A stretch of 40,754 bases of DNA, from the NCBI GenBank assembly GCA_014799325.1, contig JAAVIE010000007.1, forward strand, positions 1 through 40,754, written 5' to 3'. A program made the position numbers and the translations under genes. Below, piece by piece: positions 15,735-22,307 of this stretch. The notes under the pieces were generated by a model. It made no database searches. It saw only the letters and a list, made by a program, of their open reading frames with translations, and was not told the DNA's origin. This DNA is from Oscillospiraceae bacterium (lineage in GTDB: Bacteria > Bacillota > Clostridia > Oscillospirales > Ruminococcaceae). Every line of letters starts with the position of its first letter. The first letter of the stretch is position 1.

Positions 15735-16982
15735 TTACCTTACTTCGTTGATCCAATTTAGCAATAAATTTCTCATTCGTTCTGACGGTAGATACAACTC
15801 TATTGGCTCTCCGTTTCTGATCTGACTTCTCCATATCCATTGTAAAAGTGCAGAGAGTGCAAAAAGATCCTCATCAAATTCAATTTGGTAATGATTTACA
15901 AAGTGCTTTATATCGGGTGAAATAAATTCATTGATAAGATATGCTAAATACTTCTTTTGGCTATAGTTATTTGTAGCTTTTGCGTTACAAGCAACATGGC
16001 AATTTGAATATAGTCTGCCTTTTATATATTTTCGGAATGGTTTAAAAACAGTATACATATTATCTGCTGATCTTGATTTGGTAACTGTTCTGAAATAGTT
16101 TTCAGTATTCTTTTTTATTTGTTCCAATAGTGAAAAGTTTTTTGCTTTTATCTGTCTTTCATACCAACTTTTTGACAAAGGATTGGATTTACCAACTTTA
16201 TTACCAATATCATTGAATTTTCCCTCATAAATATGTAATAGCTTAACTCTGTCTTTCCTCTTTCTAAGCTCTAACTCCCTGCTATGCGGTATGATCTCTT
16301 TTCCGTCCTTGTCAAGCATATATTTCTCATATTGGATAGAATGAATATCAAAATATGATTTTTGAATACTGCCATTCCAAAGGTAAGTTAAAATATAGCT
16401 ATCTTTGAAGCATTTGAAGAAATCAACGGGGAAGTTCCACATTAAAATTTTTGCTATATTGTCATCTTCATTTTTAAAGCCCATAAGTGACTTAAAACTG
16501 CATAGTTCTTTTATTTCCTTGAATGCTCCCTTGTAGTTGTTTTTTTCTTCATTCCATATCAAAAAGCCGTCATTATCAAGTGATACTAAATGTTCTCTAA
16601 ATATGATCTTGCGGTCATCATTACTTATTTTGTAGGGTGCTAATACCTCTAAGCATTCATCAATAATAAGTGTGTAGTCTCTGCTCCTGAGAAGCTCCAA
16701 TATAGTTAAGTCCATTTTTTGAATAAGAGCGTGTGTTGTAACAATATTATCGTTTTTCTCAATCAGGTTTATAAAGCTCTTTTTCTTTGTTCCCCATAGC
16801 TTGGGATCGAACATCTCTATTATAGTTTCCTTTTTATACCGTTCGCATTCAGGCAAAAACGGCACAACACATAAAAATTTCTTTTCAGGGTGTGAGTTGA
16901 TGTAGTTGATCGCCCATCTGCTTTTACCGCTCCCCATAATGTCGTCTACGATCTTGATTTTGTTTTCTTGTGTTAAATTCAT
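15735..16982 (-). CDS. SF2 helicase-like ATPase of the integrated element
   Basis: A 415-aa protein with helicase-type ATPase motifs: Walker A GSGKS (17-21, in DDIMGSGKSRWAI), motif Ia-like VVPFLPEC, a TTHALIQK segment, and Walker B LIIDECLEVL (DE at 108-109). A motif VI-like Q-x3-R-x3-R (LLQWIWRSQIRNGE, 381-389) stands near the C terminus. The middle, between B and VI, does not match anything I recognise. It probably acts on element DNA (replication initiation or unwinding). It starts at ATG 16982 with AAGGAAGG about 9 nt upstream. The 192-bp repeat copy 2 lies 52 bp upstream. Codon use is AT-rich, unlike flanking chromosomal genes. Confidence 0.7.
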   Translation of the reverse strand: MNLTQENKIKIVDDIMGSGKSRWAINYINSHPEKKFLCVVPFLPECERYKKETIIEMFDPKLWGTKKKSFINLIEKNDNIVTTHALIQKMDLTILELLRSRDYTLIIDECLEVLAPYKISNDDRKIIFREHLVSLDNDGFLIWNEEKNNYKGAFKEIKELCSFKSLMGFKNEDDNIAKILMWNFPVDFFKCFKDSYILTYLWNGSIQKSYFDIHSIQYEKYMLDKDGKEIIPHSRELELRKRKDRVKLLHIYEGKFNDIGNKVGKSNPLSKSWYERQIKAKNFSLLEQIKKNTENYFRTVTKSRSADNMYTVFKPFRKYIKGRLYSNCHVACNAKATNNYSQKKYLAYLINEFISPDIKHFVNHYQIEFDEDLFALSALLQWIWRSQIRNGEPIELYLPSERMRNLLLNWINEVR

Positions 16983-17034
16983 TTACTGTTACCTTCCTTA
17001 GTTAGATTAGAAAATAAAGCTGACTGACTTTATA

Positions 17035-17226
17035 TTTCACTTATAGGGGAGGTGACAGGGTGGGTATAATGCTTTTATGTATGCGGTTTTGTGGTTTTCT
17101 CTATTTGCGGGTTGTCTGAATTTTTTACAAGTGAGTGTATTTTATATCTGTTGTTTTTCCTGCCTTTTCCTTTTGGTTATTTTGAAGCGGCAAGGGCGGT
17201 GGGATCGGTGAGAGCGTAGCCAAAAA
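17035..17226. repeat. 192-bp direct repeat, copy 2
   Basis: Identical by eye to 13276-13467, with the same orientation and the same relation to a minus-strand gene start (the ATPase). About 150 bp of unrelated sequence separates it from the matching terminator hairpin at 17381-17410, whereas in copy 1 the hairpin is adjacent. Confidence 0.9.
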
Positions 17227-17231
17227 AGATT

Positions 17232-17318
17232 GATCTTAAATCGACATTATGTCGGATTAAGAAAAGGGGACTTCATTTTAAAGATCCCTTTTTGGGTTGG
17301 ACATTTTGTCTAATCCAA
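17232..17318. promoter_or_regulatory. Two related palindromes, candidate operators
   Basis: CTTAAATCGACATTATGTCG-GATTAAG (about 17233-17260) and GGTTGGACATTTTGTCTAAT-CC (about 17295-17317) share the core GACAnnnTGTC with flanking TAATCC. They lie upstream of the ATPase gene and repeat copy 2, only in this copy's context. A repressor acting on the ATPase transcript is a reasonable guess. Confidence 0.5.
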
Positions 17319-17380
17319 ACTAACATTGAGACAGTTTACAAGCTGTGGTTTAACTACAACCCGTAAATTGAAATAAATGA

Positions 17381-17410
17381 AAAAAAAGAGAGCCGCTCTA
17401 TTGGCTCTCT
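17381..17410 (-). terminator. Terminator of the 138-aa hypothetical gene
   Basis: GAGAGCC (17388-17394) pairs with GGCTCTC (17403-17409), and on the minus strand is followed by TTTTTTTT. It is nearly the same sequence as the terminator at 13466-13495. Confidence 0.8.
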
Positions 17411-17430
17411 TGGTTATGTATTTACTACAT

Positions 17431-17847
17431 TTAAATTTTTACCTGCTTCAGCATATATATTGTATTTCCATCTCCTCTTACTCCAATAGGCTTATCAAGA
17501 TCATCTACATAACAATACCCCTTTTTGTAGGCGTGTTTTTCCAAAAACCTTTCAAATTCTTCAAGCTGTTCATCGGACAAACCATAGAACATATCAACTT
17601 CTTCCTTTTGGGGGAATTCTACGCCCTCTCTATCCATTCTCTTTTTGTATGCCCTAAACTCGTTATCCGTCAATTTCCGAGGGCGGGGAAGTGTGATTGC
17701 TTTGGCTATTACACTACACTGTTCAAAAGTCAATTCGGGGAGCCTTGAAACAATCTTGCCTATTACTTTGGGAAGTGTCATTCTGTCAAACTCGCAGTTA
17801 TCCAGATATGAATTGATCTTTAATGCTTCATCAATAAATTTGCTCAT
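17431..17847 (-). CDS. Hypothetical protein of the integrated element (138 aa)
   Basis: A charged, soluble, largely helical protein (SKFIDEALKINSYLDNCEFD start; EQLEEFERFLEKHAYKKGYC near the C terminus). No motif recognised. The ORF track starts at 17886. I prefer ATG 17847 because AGAAAGAAGAAAAG lies just upstream, while the first ATG has no ribosome site and its upstream DNA carries a strong promoter on the opposite strand. It is followed by a good terminator, so it forms a single-gene unit. It sits between the toxin-like locus and the ATPase. Confidence 0.6.
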   Translation of the reverse strand: MSKFIDEALKINSYLDNCEFDRMTLPKVIGKIVSRLPELTFEQCSVIAKAITLPRPRKLTDNEFRAYKKRMDREGVEFPQKEEVDMFYGLSDEQLEEFERFLEKHAYKKGYCYVDDLDKPIGVRGDGNTIYMLKQVKI

Positions 17848-17873
17848 TGTCTTTTCTTCTTTCTGTATAATGG

Positions 17874-17902
17874 TTGATTTTTTCATTCGCTTGTGTTATA
17901 AT
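17874..17902 (+). promoter_or_regulatory. Plus-strand promoter of a putative antisense RNA
   Basis: TTGATT (17874-17879), a 17-bp spacer and a perfect TATAAT (17897-17902). No plus-strand coding sequence follows; the transcript would run toward the 3' end of the minus-strand 30-aa peptide gene at 17962-18054. Confidence 0.7.
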
Positions 17903-17908
17903 GTGTAT

Positions 17909-18010
17909 GTTGGAGTGACGGCGGCAACCGCCACCCCTCAACACATTGCAATCACAAGTTTTTACTTGCGCTTGCTGTTGTTTGCCGTTTTAAGGTTGTA
18001 AAGATTTGTG
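17909..18010 (+). ncRNA. Putative antisense antitoxin RNA (end uncertain)
   Basis: The expected start of transcription is about 17909, from the promoter at 17874-17902. The RNA would overlap the 3' UTR and the 3' half of the peptide ORF on the opposite strand, as in TxpA/RatA- or BsrG/SR4-type loci. A GGCGG/CCGCC hairpin lies near its 5' end (about 17921-17933). No convincing terminator was seen, so the right-hand limit is a guess. Confidence 0.45.
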
Positions 18011-18054
18011 GCTATACAGAACCCAAAAACGACTATGACTATAACAACAGCCAT
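17962..18054 (-). CDS. Toxin-like hydrophobic peptide (30 aa), type I TA candidate
   Basis: A peptide too short for the ORF track: MAVVIVIVVFGFCIATNLYN, then a polar, basic tail ending SKRK. One membrane helix plus a positively charged C terminus is the usual form of type I toxins and small membrane peptides. AAAGGAG lies 9 nt before the ATG. That SD is inside a 10-bp stem with one mismatch (AAATCCCCTT with AAGGAGATTT, 18060-18084), which would hold the mRNA closed. A consensus promoter (18113-18141) drives it, an antisense promoter faces its 3' end, and a divergent RHH gene shares the operator region. I found no match to a named toxin from memory. Confidence 0.6.
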   Translation of the reverse strand: MAVVIVIVVFGFCIATNLYNLKTANNSKRK

Positions 18055-18112
18055 TTTTTAAATCTCCTTTCCGTAAGGGGATTTATTTTTTGCGCTCCCT
18101 TACTGTGATCAT

Positions 18113-18141
18113 AGTATAACACTATTTACACAAATAGTAAA
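18113..18141 (-). promoter_or_regulatory. Promoter of the toxin-like peptide
   Basis: On the minus strand TTTACT (18136-18141), a 17-bp spacer and TATACT (18113-18118). Operator A (18121-18138) occupies almost the whole spacer, so a bound repressor would block polymerase. Confidence 0.7.
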
Positions 18142-18210
18142 TAGCTGAATACAAAAAATAAAACAATCTACTATTTACACAAATACATGTTTCTCTATTT
18201 GTGCAAATAG
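18121..18210. promoter_or_regulatory. Three copies of a palindromic operator between divergent genes
   Basis: ACTATTTACACAAATAGT (18121-18138), ACTATTTACACAAATA (18170-18185, one arm incomplete) and CTATTTGTGCAAATAG (18195-18210) share the consensus CTATTTRYRCAAATAG. Centres are about 49 and 24 bp apart. The first lies in the spacer of the toxin promoter and the third ends 4 bp before the -35 of the RHH gene promoter. The RHH protein is the obvious candidate ligand. Confidence 0.75.
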
Positions 18211-18214
18211 CAAA

Positions 18215-18243
18215 TTGCTAAATATGCTTTGATAGTTTATAAT
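18215..18243 (+). promoter_or_regulatory. Promoter of the RHH gene
   Basis: TTGCTA (18215-18220), a 17-bp spacer and TATAAT (18238-18243), 32 bp before the RHH start codon and directly next to operator C. Confidence 0.75.
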
Positions 18244-18274
18244 TACAATATAACCAACAAAGGGGGGTGACACT

Positions 18275-18478
18275 ATGGCAGTATCAAAAAAGCAACAGGC
18301 TTGTGTTAATCGCTACATTGCGGGCAAATATGATAGGATCAATCTAACCGTTAAAAAAGGCACCAAACAAGCCCTACAAGAAGCGGCAAAGGACAAAGGG
18401 GAAAGTATCAATGGGTATATAAAAAACGCTGTACAGGCTCAATATAAAGCCGATACAGGCAAGGGAATAGACTTATAG
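18275..18478 (+). CDS. Ribbon-helix-helix (Arc-like) DNA-binding protein
   Basis: A 67-aa protein with a typical RHH pattern: the beta strand DRINLTVKKG (basic/hydrophobic alternation), then helix 1 KQALQEAAKDKGES and helix 2 INGYIKNAVQAQYK. Such proteins bind palindromic or tandem operators as dimers and often act as antitoxin-type autoregulators or as controllers of integrases. ATG is preceded by AAAGGGGGGTGACACT. Palindromic operators lie upstream, between this gene and the divergent toxin-like peptide. The integrase gene follows after 116 bp with a hairpin between, so this protein may also control integration. Complete gene. Confidence 0.75.
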   Translation: MAVSKKQQACVNRYIAGKYDRINLTVKKGTKQALQEAAKDKGESINGYIKNAVQAQYKADTGKGIDL

Positions 18479-18507
18479 CACTCCTTTGGTAAAATTTCTC
18501 TTTTATC

Positions 18508-18553
18508 CAAATGTAAGGGGGGTGGGTTGATCCTGCCCCACTGTATTTGGTAT
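18508..18553 (+). terminator. Hairpin between the RHH and integrase genes (attenuator-like)
   Basis: CCAAAT pairs with ATTTGG, and within it GTGGG pairs with CCCAC (loop about 8 nt), with a GGGG-rich 5' arm. No T tract follows, so this may be an attenuator, an RNA-processing site or a protein site rather than a full terminator. Confidence 0.45.
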
Positions 18554-18594
18554 TATTACTTTAGCAATTCAGAATATAGATAAGGGGTGATACT

Positions 18595-19761
18595 GTGCCG
18601 ATAAACAAAATGACAGACAGCAAAGGTAAAGCAGTAAAGAACAAAGAGGGGTTACAAGGTTATAGGGTTAGGATCAATTACACTGACAGCAACGGAAAAG
18701 CAAGACAGGTGGAGCGGACAGCATACGGACTGGGAGAAGCGCAAACCCTTGAACAAAAGCTGATACAAGAATACAAGGACAAAAAACTGGTTGCCGCTTC
18801 AAAAATGACTATCAATGAATTATATACAGAGTATATGAAGTACCACGCCACCGAGACAAGAAAAAGCTCCGATATAAGCACGGCATCTAAGCTACAGAAA
18901 AGGGTGTTGCCTTATTTTGGAGAGTGTAGGCTTGACAAGCTGACACAAAAGGATCTTGCAGATTGGAAAATTGAGATCAGCAAACAAGATTTAGCATTAA
19001 GGACAAAACAAAATGGGTATATGGCTTTCCGAGCCTTGCTCAATTATGCGGTTAAAATGGAATATATACCCAAAAATCCTTTGACTGTCTTGGGCGGCTT
19101 TAAAGATGTTACAGGACTGAGTGAAAATTCCACCCCTGAAAAATTTCAATACTACACCGCTGAGCAATTCTTGAAATACATAGCCGCCGCAAAAGAAAAC
19201 TGTATCACTGTTACCGATTGGGGATATTATGTCTTTTTCAATATCCTGTTTTATTGCGGACTGCGCAAAGGTGAAGCCAACGCCCTTAAATGGTCTGATA
19301 TTAGGGGGAATATGATGTATATTCGCCGCAGCATTTTCCAAAAGGCAAAAGGGGAAGATGTTGAAACTGCCCCTAAAACTGCCAGCAGTAGCCGTGATAT
19401 TCAAATTCCCTTACCGTTAATGAAAATACTTGAAGAACACAAAGAACGGCAAAAGCAAGCCGCCGGGGAGCTATTCAGTGAAAATTTGAGGGTTTGCGGC
19501 TGTGAACGTCCATTGCGTGATACAAGTATAGAGAATAAAAACAAGGCTTTTTCCTCTGCAGCTGATCTGCCACACATACGCATACACGACTTTAGGCACT
19601 CCCACGCCTCTTTACTTGCCAACGAAGGGATAAACATTCAAGAGGTTGCAAGGCGGCTGGGTCACTCCAACGTAAAAATGACATTGAGTACATACTCCCA
19701 TTTATACCCAAGAGAGGAAGAACGGGCAATATCTGTATTGAACAAAATAGCGGAAAAATAG
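18595..19761 (+). CDS. int: Tyrosine recombinase / integrase of the element
   Basis: A 388-aa integrase with the layout of Tn916/phage-type enzymes: an N-terminal arm-binding domain (residues 1-65), a SAM-like core-binding domain (about 70-170) and a catalytic domain. Catalytic residues are visible: Arg 224 (CGLRKGEANAL), His 331 and Arg 334 (HDFRHSHAS), His 357 (RLGHSN) and nucleophile Tyr 367 (TLSTYSHLY). It starts at GTG 18595 with AAGGGG about 7 nt upstream. It sits directly inside the right end of the element beside the tRNA-Gln target, which identifies it as the enzyme that inserted the element. Confidence 0.95.
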   Translation: MPINKMTDSKGKAVKNKEGLQGYRVRINYTDSNGKARQVERTAYGLGEAQTLEQKLIQEYKDKKLVAASKMTINELYTEYMKYHATETRKSSDISTASKLQKRVLPYFGECRLDKLTQKDLADWKIEISKQDLALRTKQNGYMAFRALLNYAVKMEYIPKNPLTVLGGFKDVTGLSENSTPEKFQYYTAEQFLKYIAAAKENCITVTDWGYYVFFNILFYCGLRKGEANALKWSDIRGNMMYIRRSIFQKAKGEDVETAPKTASSSRDIQIPLPLMKILEEHKERQKQAAGELFSENLRVCGCERPLRDTSIENKNKAFSSAADLPHIRIHDFRHSHASLLANEGINIQEVARRLGHSNVKMTLSTYSHLYPREEERAISVLNKIAEK

Positions 19762-19775
19762 ATTTTGATGTTTTT

Positions 19776-19793
19776 TCGGGGATTTTTCGGGGA
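19776..19793 (+). repeat. Right internal arm repeat
   Basis: TCGGGGATTTTTCGGGGA, identical to 12626-12643 and in the same orientation. It lies 14 bp after the integrase stop and 41 bp before the right att copy. Confidence 0.7.
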
Positions 19794-19804
19794 AAGAAAA
19801 AAAT

Positions 19805-19829
19805 AAACCGCTTTGTTAAGCGGTTTTTT
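19805..19829 (+). terminator. Terminator of the integrase gene
   Basis: AAACCGCTT pairs with AAGCGGTTT around a TGTT loop and is followed by TTTT. It ends 5 bp before the att repeat. Confidence 0.85.
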
Positions 19830-19834
19830 TGATG

Positions 19835-19856
19835 TGTGGTTGGGGCGGAAGGATTT
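19835..19856. other. attR within the tRNA-Gln 3' end
   Basis: The 22-bp sequence is identical to 12481-12502. It includes the tRNA CCA end, the 3' acceptor strand and part of the T arm. The tRNA remains intact after insertion. Confidence 0.9.
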
Positions 19857-19912
19857 GAACCCTCGAAATGGTGGAGTCAGAGTCCACTGCCTTACCACTT
19901 GGCGACGCCCCA
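19837..19912 (-). tRNA. tRNA-Gln (CTG anticodon)
   Basis: The minus strand folds as a standard cloverleaf: acceptor TGGGGCG/CGCCCCA, D arm GCCAAGTGGTAAGGC, anticodon stem GTGGA/TCCAC with loop CTCTGAC (anticodon CTG, reading CAG), T loop TTCGAAT, discriminator A and an encoded CCA. It is the integration target of the neighbouring element. A TTGACA-17-TAAAAT promoter lies just upstream. Confidence 0.95.
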
Positions 19913-19928
19913 ATATTTCAGCGTTGTT

Positions 19929-19957
19929 ATTTTACCATAATTTTGAGAGTTTGTCAA
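19929..19957 (-). promoter_or_regulatory. tRNA-Gln promoter
   Basis: On the minus strand TTGACA (19952-19957), a 17-bp spacer and TAAAAT (19929-19934), ending 16 bp before the tRNA 5' end. Confidence 0.85.
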
Positions 19958-20011
19958 TACATTTTTTAAAAATTTTTAATTTTTTGTTTGAATGCTCTAA
20001 AATGATCCGAA

Positions 20012-20435
20012 AACTTGTGCCGGTTTGGTTCTTCAGAGAAGCCGTTCGAACAAGTGATTGCTTTTTGGGAGGTTGTGCGGTTGGTGACACGCTTTTCGTG
20101 AAGTTGGGCAGGCAGAGACCTGCTTTTAAGGAAAGTCGGCGGTAATTTGCTGATTTAAAAAGAATTTCAAAATTCTGAAAATGAAGGCTCCGATTGTCTG
20201 CTTTGGGCGTTGACGTCCTGTCAACGCTTTGGGCAGACAGCGCTTCATCCTTGAAGCGTGCCGCAAGCGGCATTCCGCTCCATTTTCAGAACCGGACAAA
20301 ATTTTCGGAGAAAATTTTGAGACTTCCGCGGGAAGTCATAGCCTTCTTTGAAATTCGTGCTGTCAAAGCAGTTGTGCGAGTGTCCGCCCGCTTAAAACCT
20401 GTGCTGTCAAAGTAATTGTGCAGAATCCCACACTA
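20012..20435 (+). repeat. Family A modular palindromic element, large copy
   Basis: The conserved left part (GGTTTGGTTCTTCAGAGAAG, then GGCGGTAATTTGCTGATTTA and GAATTTCAAAA at 20162) and right part (TTTGAAATTC at 20347, then CGTGCTGTCAAAGCAGTTGT) frame a cargo of nested hairpins. TTCTGAAAATG/CATTTTCAGAA encloses GTCTGC..GCGTTGAC/GTCAACGC..GCAGAC (20196-20238) and CGCTTCA/TTGAAGCG. Then follow AAAATTTTC/GAAAATTTT and GACTTCC/GGAAGTC. Other copies with different cargo are at 27.9, 31.9, 35.4 and 38.1 kb. Confidence 0.8.
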
Positions 20436-20437
20436 TA

Positions 20438-20556
20438 TTAACTTAAATTACCAAATTAAGTTAACCTTTCACCCCCAACCTTGTAGAGAATAACCAAAAT
20501 TCCAAAAAATATTCTCTGTTTTGATTATTGACATACAAATATAAAAATGATAAAAT
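20438..20556 (+). promoter_or_regulatory. Promoter region of the solute-binding protein gene
   Basis: TTGACA (20528-20533), a 17-bp spacer and TAAAAT (20551-20556). About 64 bp upstream an inverted repeat TTAACTTAA/TTAAGTTAA (20438-20464) may be a regulator site. The roughly 85-nt leader contains the hairpin AAAAGCTAT/ATAGCTTTT. Confidence 0.75.
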
Positions 20557-20647
20557 AAGGCTGAAAAGCTATCTAAAAAATAGCTTTTGACACATATCAG
20601 ATTTTCACCTTTTTCAGCAAAAGGGAAAAATAATACAGGAGGATAAT

Positions 20648-22120
20648 ATGAATAGAAAAATTAAAATCGCTACCGCCTCCGCTTTGAGTATGGCTATGAT
20701 TCTTTCCATAACCGCTTGCAGCGAGGAAGGCGACCCCGCCCTCACCACAAACGCCGATTACGGTCCTCTCACCGACTATGTCAGCACAGTTGTAGACGAC
20801 TATAAGGCAAGCCTTGCTGGCAGCTTCAACGCAGACATTGAGGTAAAGGACAAGATCAAGTACTTAGGCTGGTGGGATATCGACGAGACCCAAGGCGCTG
20901 CTGTTCTGTTCAAGCAGGTATACGGCGTTCCCGGCGAAGGCACAAATATTTTCGACTACACCAATGTCACCTACAATGACAGATACGCCAAGCTCACCGA
21001 ATTGGTAACATCGGGTCAGTCTCCCGACATCTTCCAGTTCGAGATCAGCAACTTCCCCTACACCGCGGCTAAGATGCTGTTCCAGCCCATTGACGATGTT
21101 ATAGATTTCAGCAATTCTATATGGGACAGGAACAGAGAAGCTATGGAGAAGTTCAAGTGGGATCAGAAGACCTACTGCGCTATCACCACAGTAAACCTTG
21201 ACGACCTTCTCTTCTACAGACGCTCCGTAGTAGCCGAGAACAACCTTACAGATCCTTACGATCTGTACAGGGCAGGCACATGGGATTGGAATTCCTTCCT
21301 TGATATGTGCGATAAGTTCAGCGATCCTGCCAACGGCAAATACTGCATCGACGGCTGGCGCGTTCCCGATAAGTTCGTAAGCTCCACAGGTAAGGCTCTT
21401 ATCGAGATCAACAGCGAAGGCAAGCTTCAGAACAACTTCTACGACGCAGACATTGAAAGATGCATGAGCACTGTTGTAGATACAATGTTCAAGGAGAACT
21501 ACCGTTATCCCCGTCACGAGCTGAACAACTGGAGCATCAATATTTCCGAATGGTGCAAGGGCAATATCCTGTTCTACTGCGACCTTTCCAACTCCATCAA
21601 GGATACCTCCAACATTCAGGCAGGCTTCAAGCGTGAAGGCTGGGAGGCCGGCGATGTATTCATGGTGCCCATTCCCAAGGATCCTAACTCCGACAAGTAC
21701 TATTCCGCTATGAAGAACGACTCCTGGATGCTCTGCGGCGGTGCCCAAAACACAGCAGGCTTTGCTGCTTGGACACTTTGCTGCATGGCTACCGCTTATG
21801 ATGATGAGCTGGCAAGAATCAGTGACGAAAAGATAATGGTCGACTACGATGGCTACACACAGGAGATCCTCGACTTTTTAAGAGAACTCCAGTTTGACAA
21901 TGTATTGACCCCCGTATTTGACTTCAAGGGCGGTATCGGTACAGATATCGTTACCGGCGTTACCGATGACCCCATCAACGCACTTACCAACCATCCTTAC
22001 CTTGACGGTCTCGGCGGAGGAGACGAACACGGCGAGTCTGCTACCTTCACTACTCTGAGAGAGCAGTATCTGGGCGTTGTTCAGAAGAGAATCGACGACC
22101 TCAACAACGGCAATATCTAA
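20648..22120 (+). CDS. Extracellular solute-binding lipoprotein of an ABC importer (sugar type)
   Basis: A 490-aa lipoprotein: a basic start, a hydrophobic stretch and lipobox SITAC, then a mature domain with features of family 1 sugar-binding proteins (YNDRYAKLTELVTSGQSPDI, then DIFQFEISNFPY; the late motif NDSWMLCGGAQNTAGFAAWT). It would sit on the outer face of the membrane and deliver a carbohydrate to an ABC transporter. No permease or ATPase gene is adjacent, so it must partner with components encoded elsewhere or be an orphan. AGGAGG is 5 nt before ATG. Codon use favours C/G-ending codons more than neighbouring genes do, which fits high expression. It has its own promoter and terminator. 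Confidence 0.85.
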   Translation: MNRKIKIATASALSMAMILSITACSEEGDPALTTNADYGPLTDYVSTVVDDYKASLAGSFNADIEVKDKIKYLGWWDIDETQGAAVLFKQVYGVPGEGTNIFDYTNVTYNDRYAKLTELVTSGQSPDIFQFEISNFPYTAAKMLFQPIDDVIDFSNSIWDRNREAMEKFKWDQKTYCAITTVNLDDLLFYRRSVVAENNLTDPYDLYRAGTWDWNSFLDMCDKFSDPANGKYCIDGWRVPDKFVSSTGKALIEINSEGKLQNNFYDADIERCMSTVVDTMFKENYRYPRHELNNWSINISEWCKGNILFYCDLSNSIKDTSNIQAGFKREGWEAGDVFMVPIPKDPNSDKYYSAMKNDSWMLCGGAQNTAGFAAWTLCCMATAYDDELARISDEKIMVDYDGYTQEILDFLRELQFDNVLTPVFDFKGGIGTDIVTGVTDDPINALTNHPYLDGLGGGDEHGESATFTTLREQYLGVVQKRIDDLNNGNI

Positions 22121-22203
22121 GTTATTGGTGTAATTGCGAAAAGCTTTTACAGATCGGTCAAAGCTGAAGTTCGGCTGACCGAAAGATAATTTAAAATAAT
22201 AAC

Positions 22204-22247
22204 AAGGCGTGTGATTTGCTGTGCAAACCGCGCGCCTTTTATTTTTA
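22204..22247 (+). terminator. Terminator of the solute-binding protein gene
   Basis: AAGGCGTGTG pairs with CGCGCGCCTT (with one mismatch or bulge) and is followed by TTATTTTTATG; 84 bp after the stop. Confidence 0.75.
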
Positions 22248-22307
22248 TGATATATATGATTTTTACAATATACCTTGATTTTTTTGTAAAATATGTTATG
22301 ATATATA

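Larger units (their letters stand above)
12481..19856. mobile_element. tRNA-Gln-integrated 7.4-kb genetic element
   Basis: A 22-bp direct repeat brackets the region. The right copy is inside an intact tRNA-Gln gene and the integrase gene lies immediately beside it, the classic layout for integration by a tyrosine recombinase. Contents, left to right: two small overlapping genes, a 192-bp repeat, a serine recombinase, a palindrome-rich noncoding stretch, an SF2-like ATPase, the second 192-bp repeat, a 138-aa hypothetical, a toxin-like peptide locus, an RHH regulator and the integrase. I see no relaxase, no coupling protein, no phage structural gene and no clear Xis. It may be a satellite or mobilizable element using helper functions, or a plasmid-derived integrative element. 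Confidence 0.88.

Noticed and set aside
15735-16982. Relaxase or rolling-circle Rep function for the 415-aa protein
   Set aside because: No HUH motif or catalytic tyrosine context was seen; Walker A/B and a motif VI-like segment point to an SF2-type ATPase instead.
20864-21748. 294-aa minus-strand ORF
   Set aside because: It is the antisense shadow of the solute-binding protein gene; no ribosome site and no protein-like motif.
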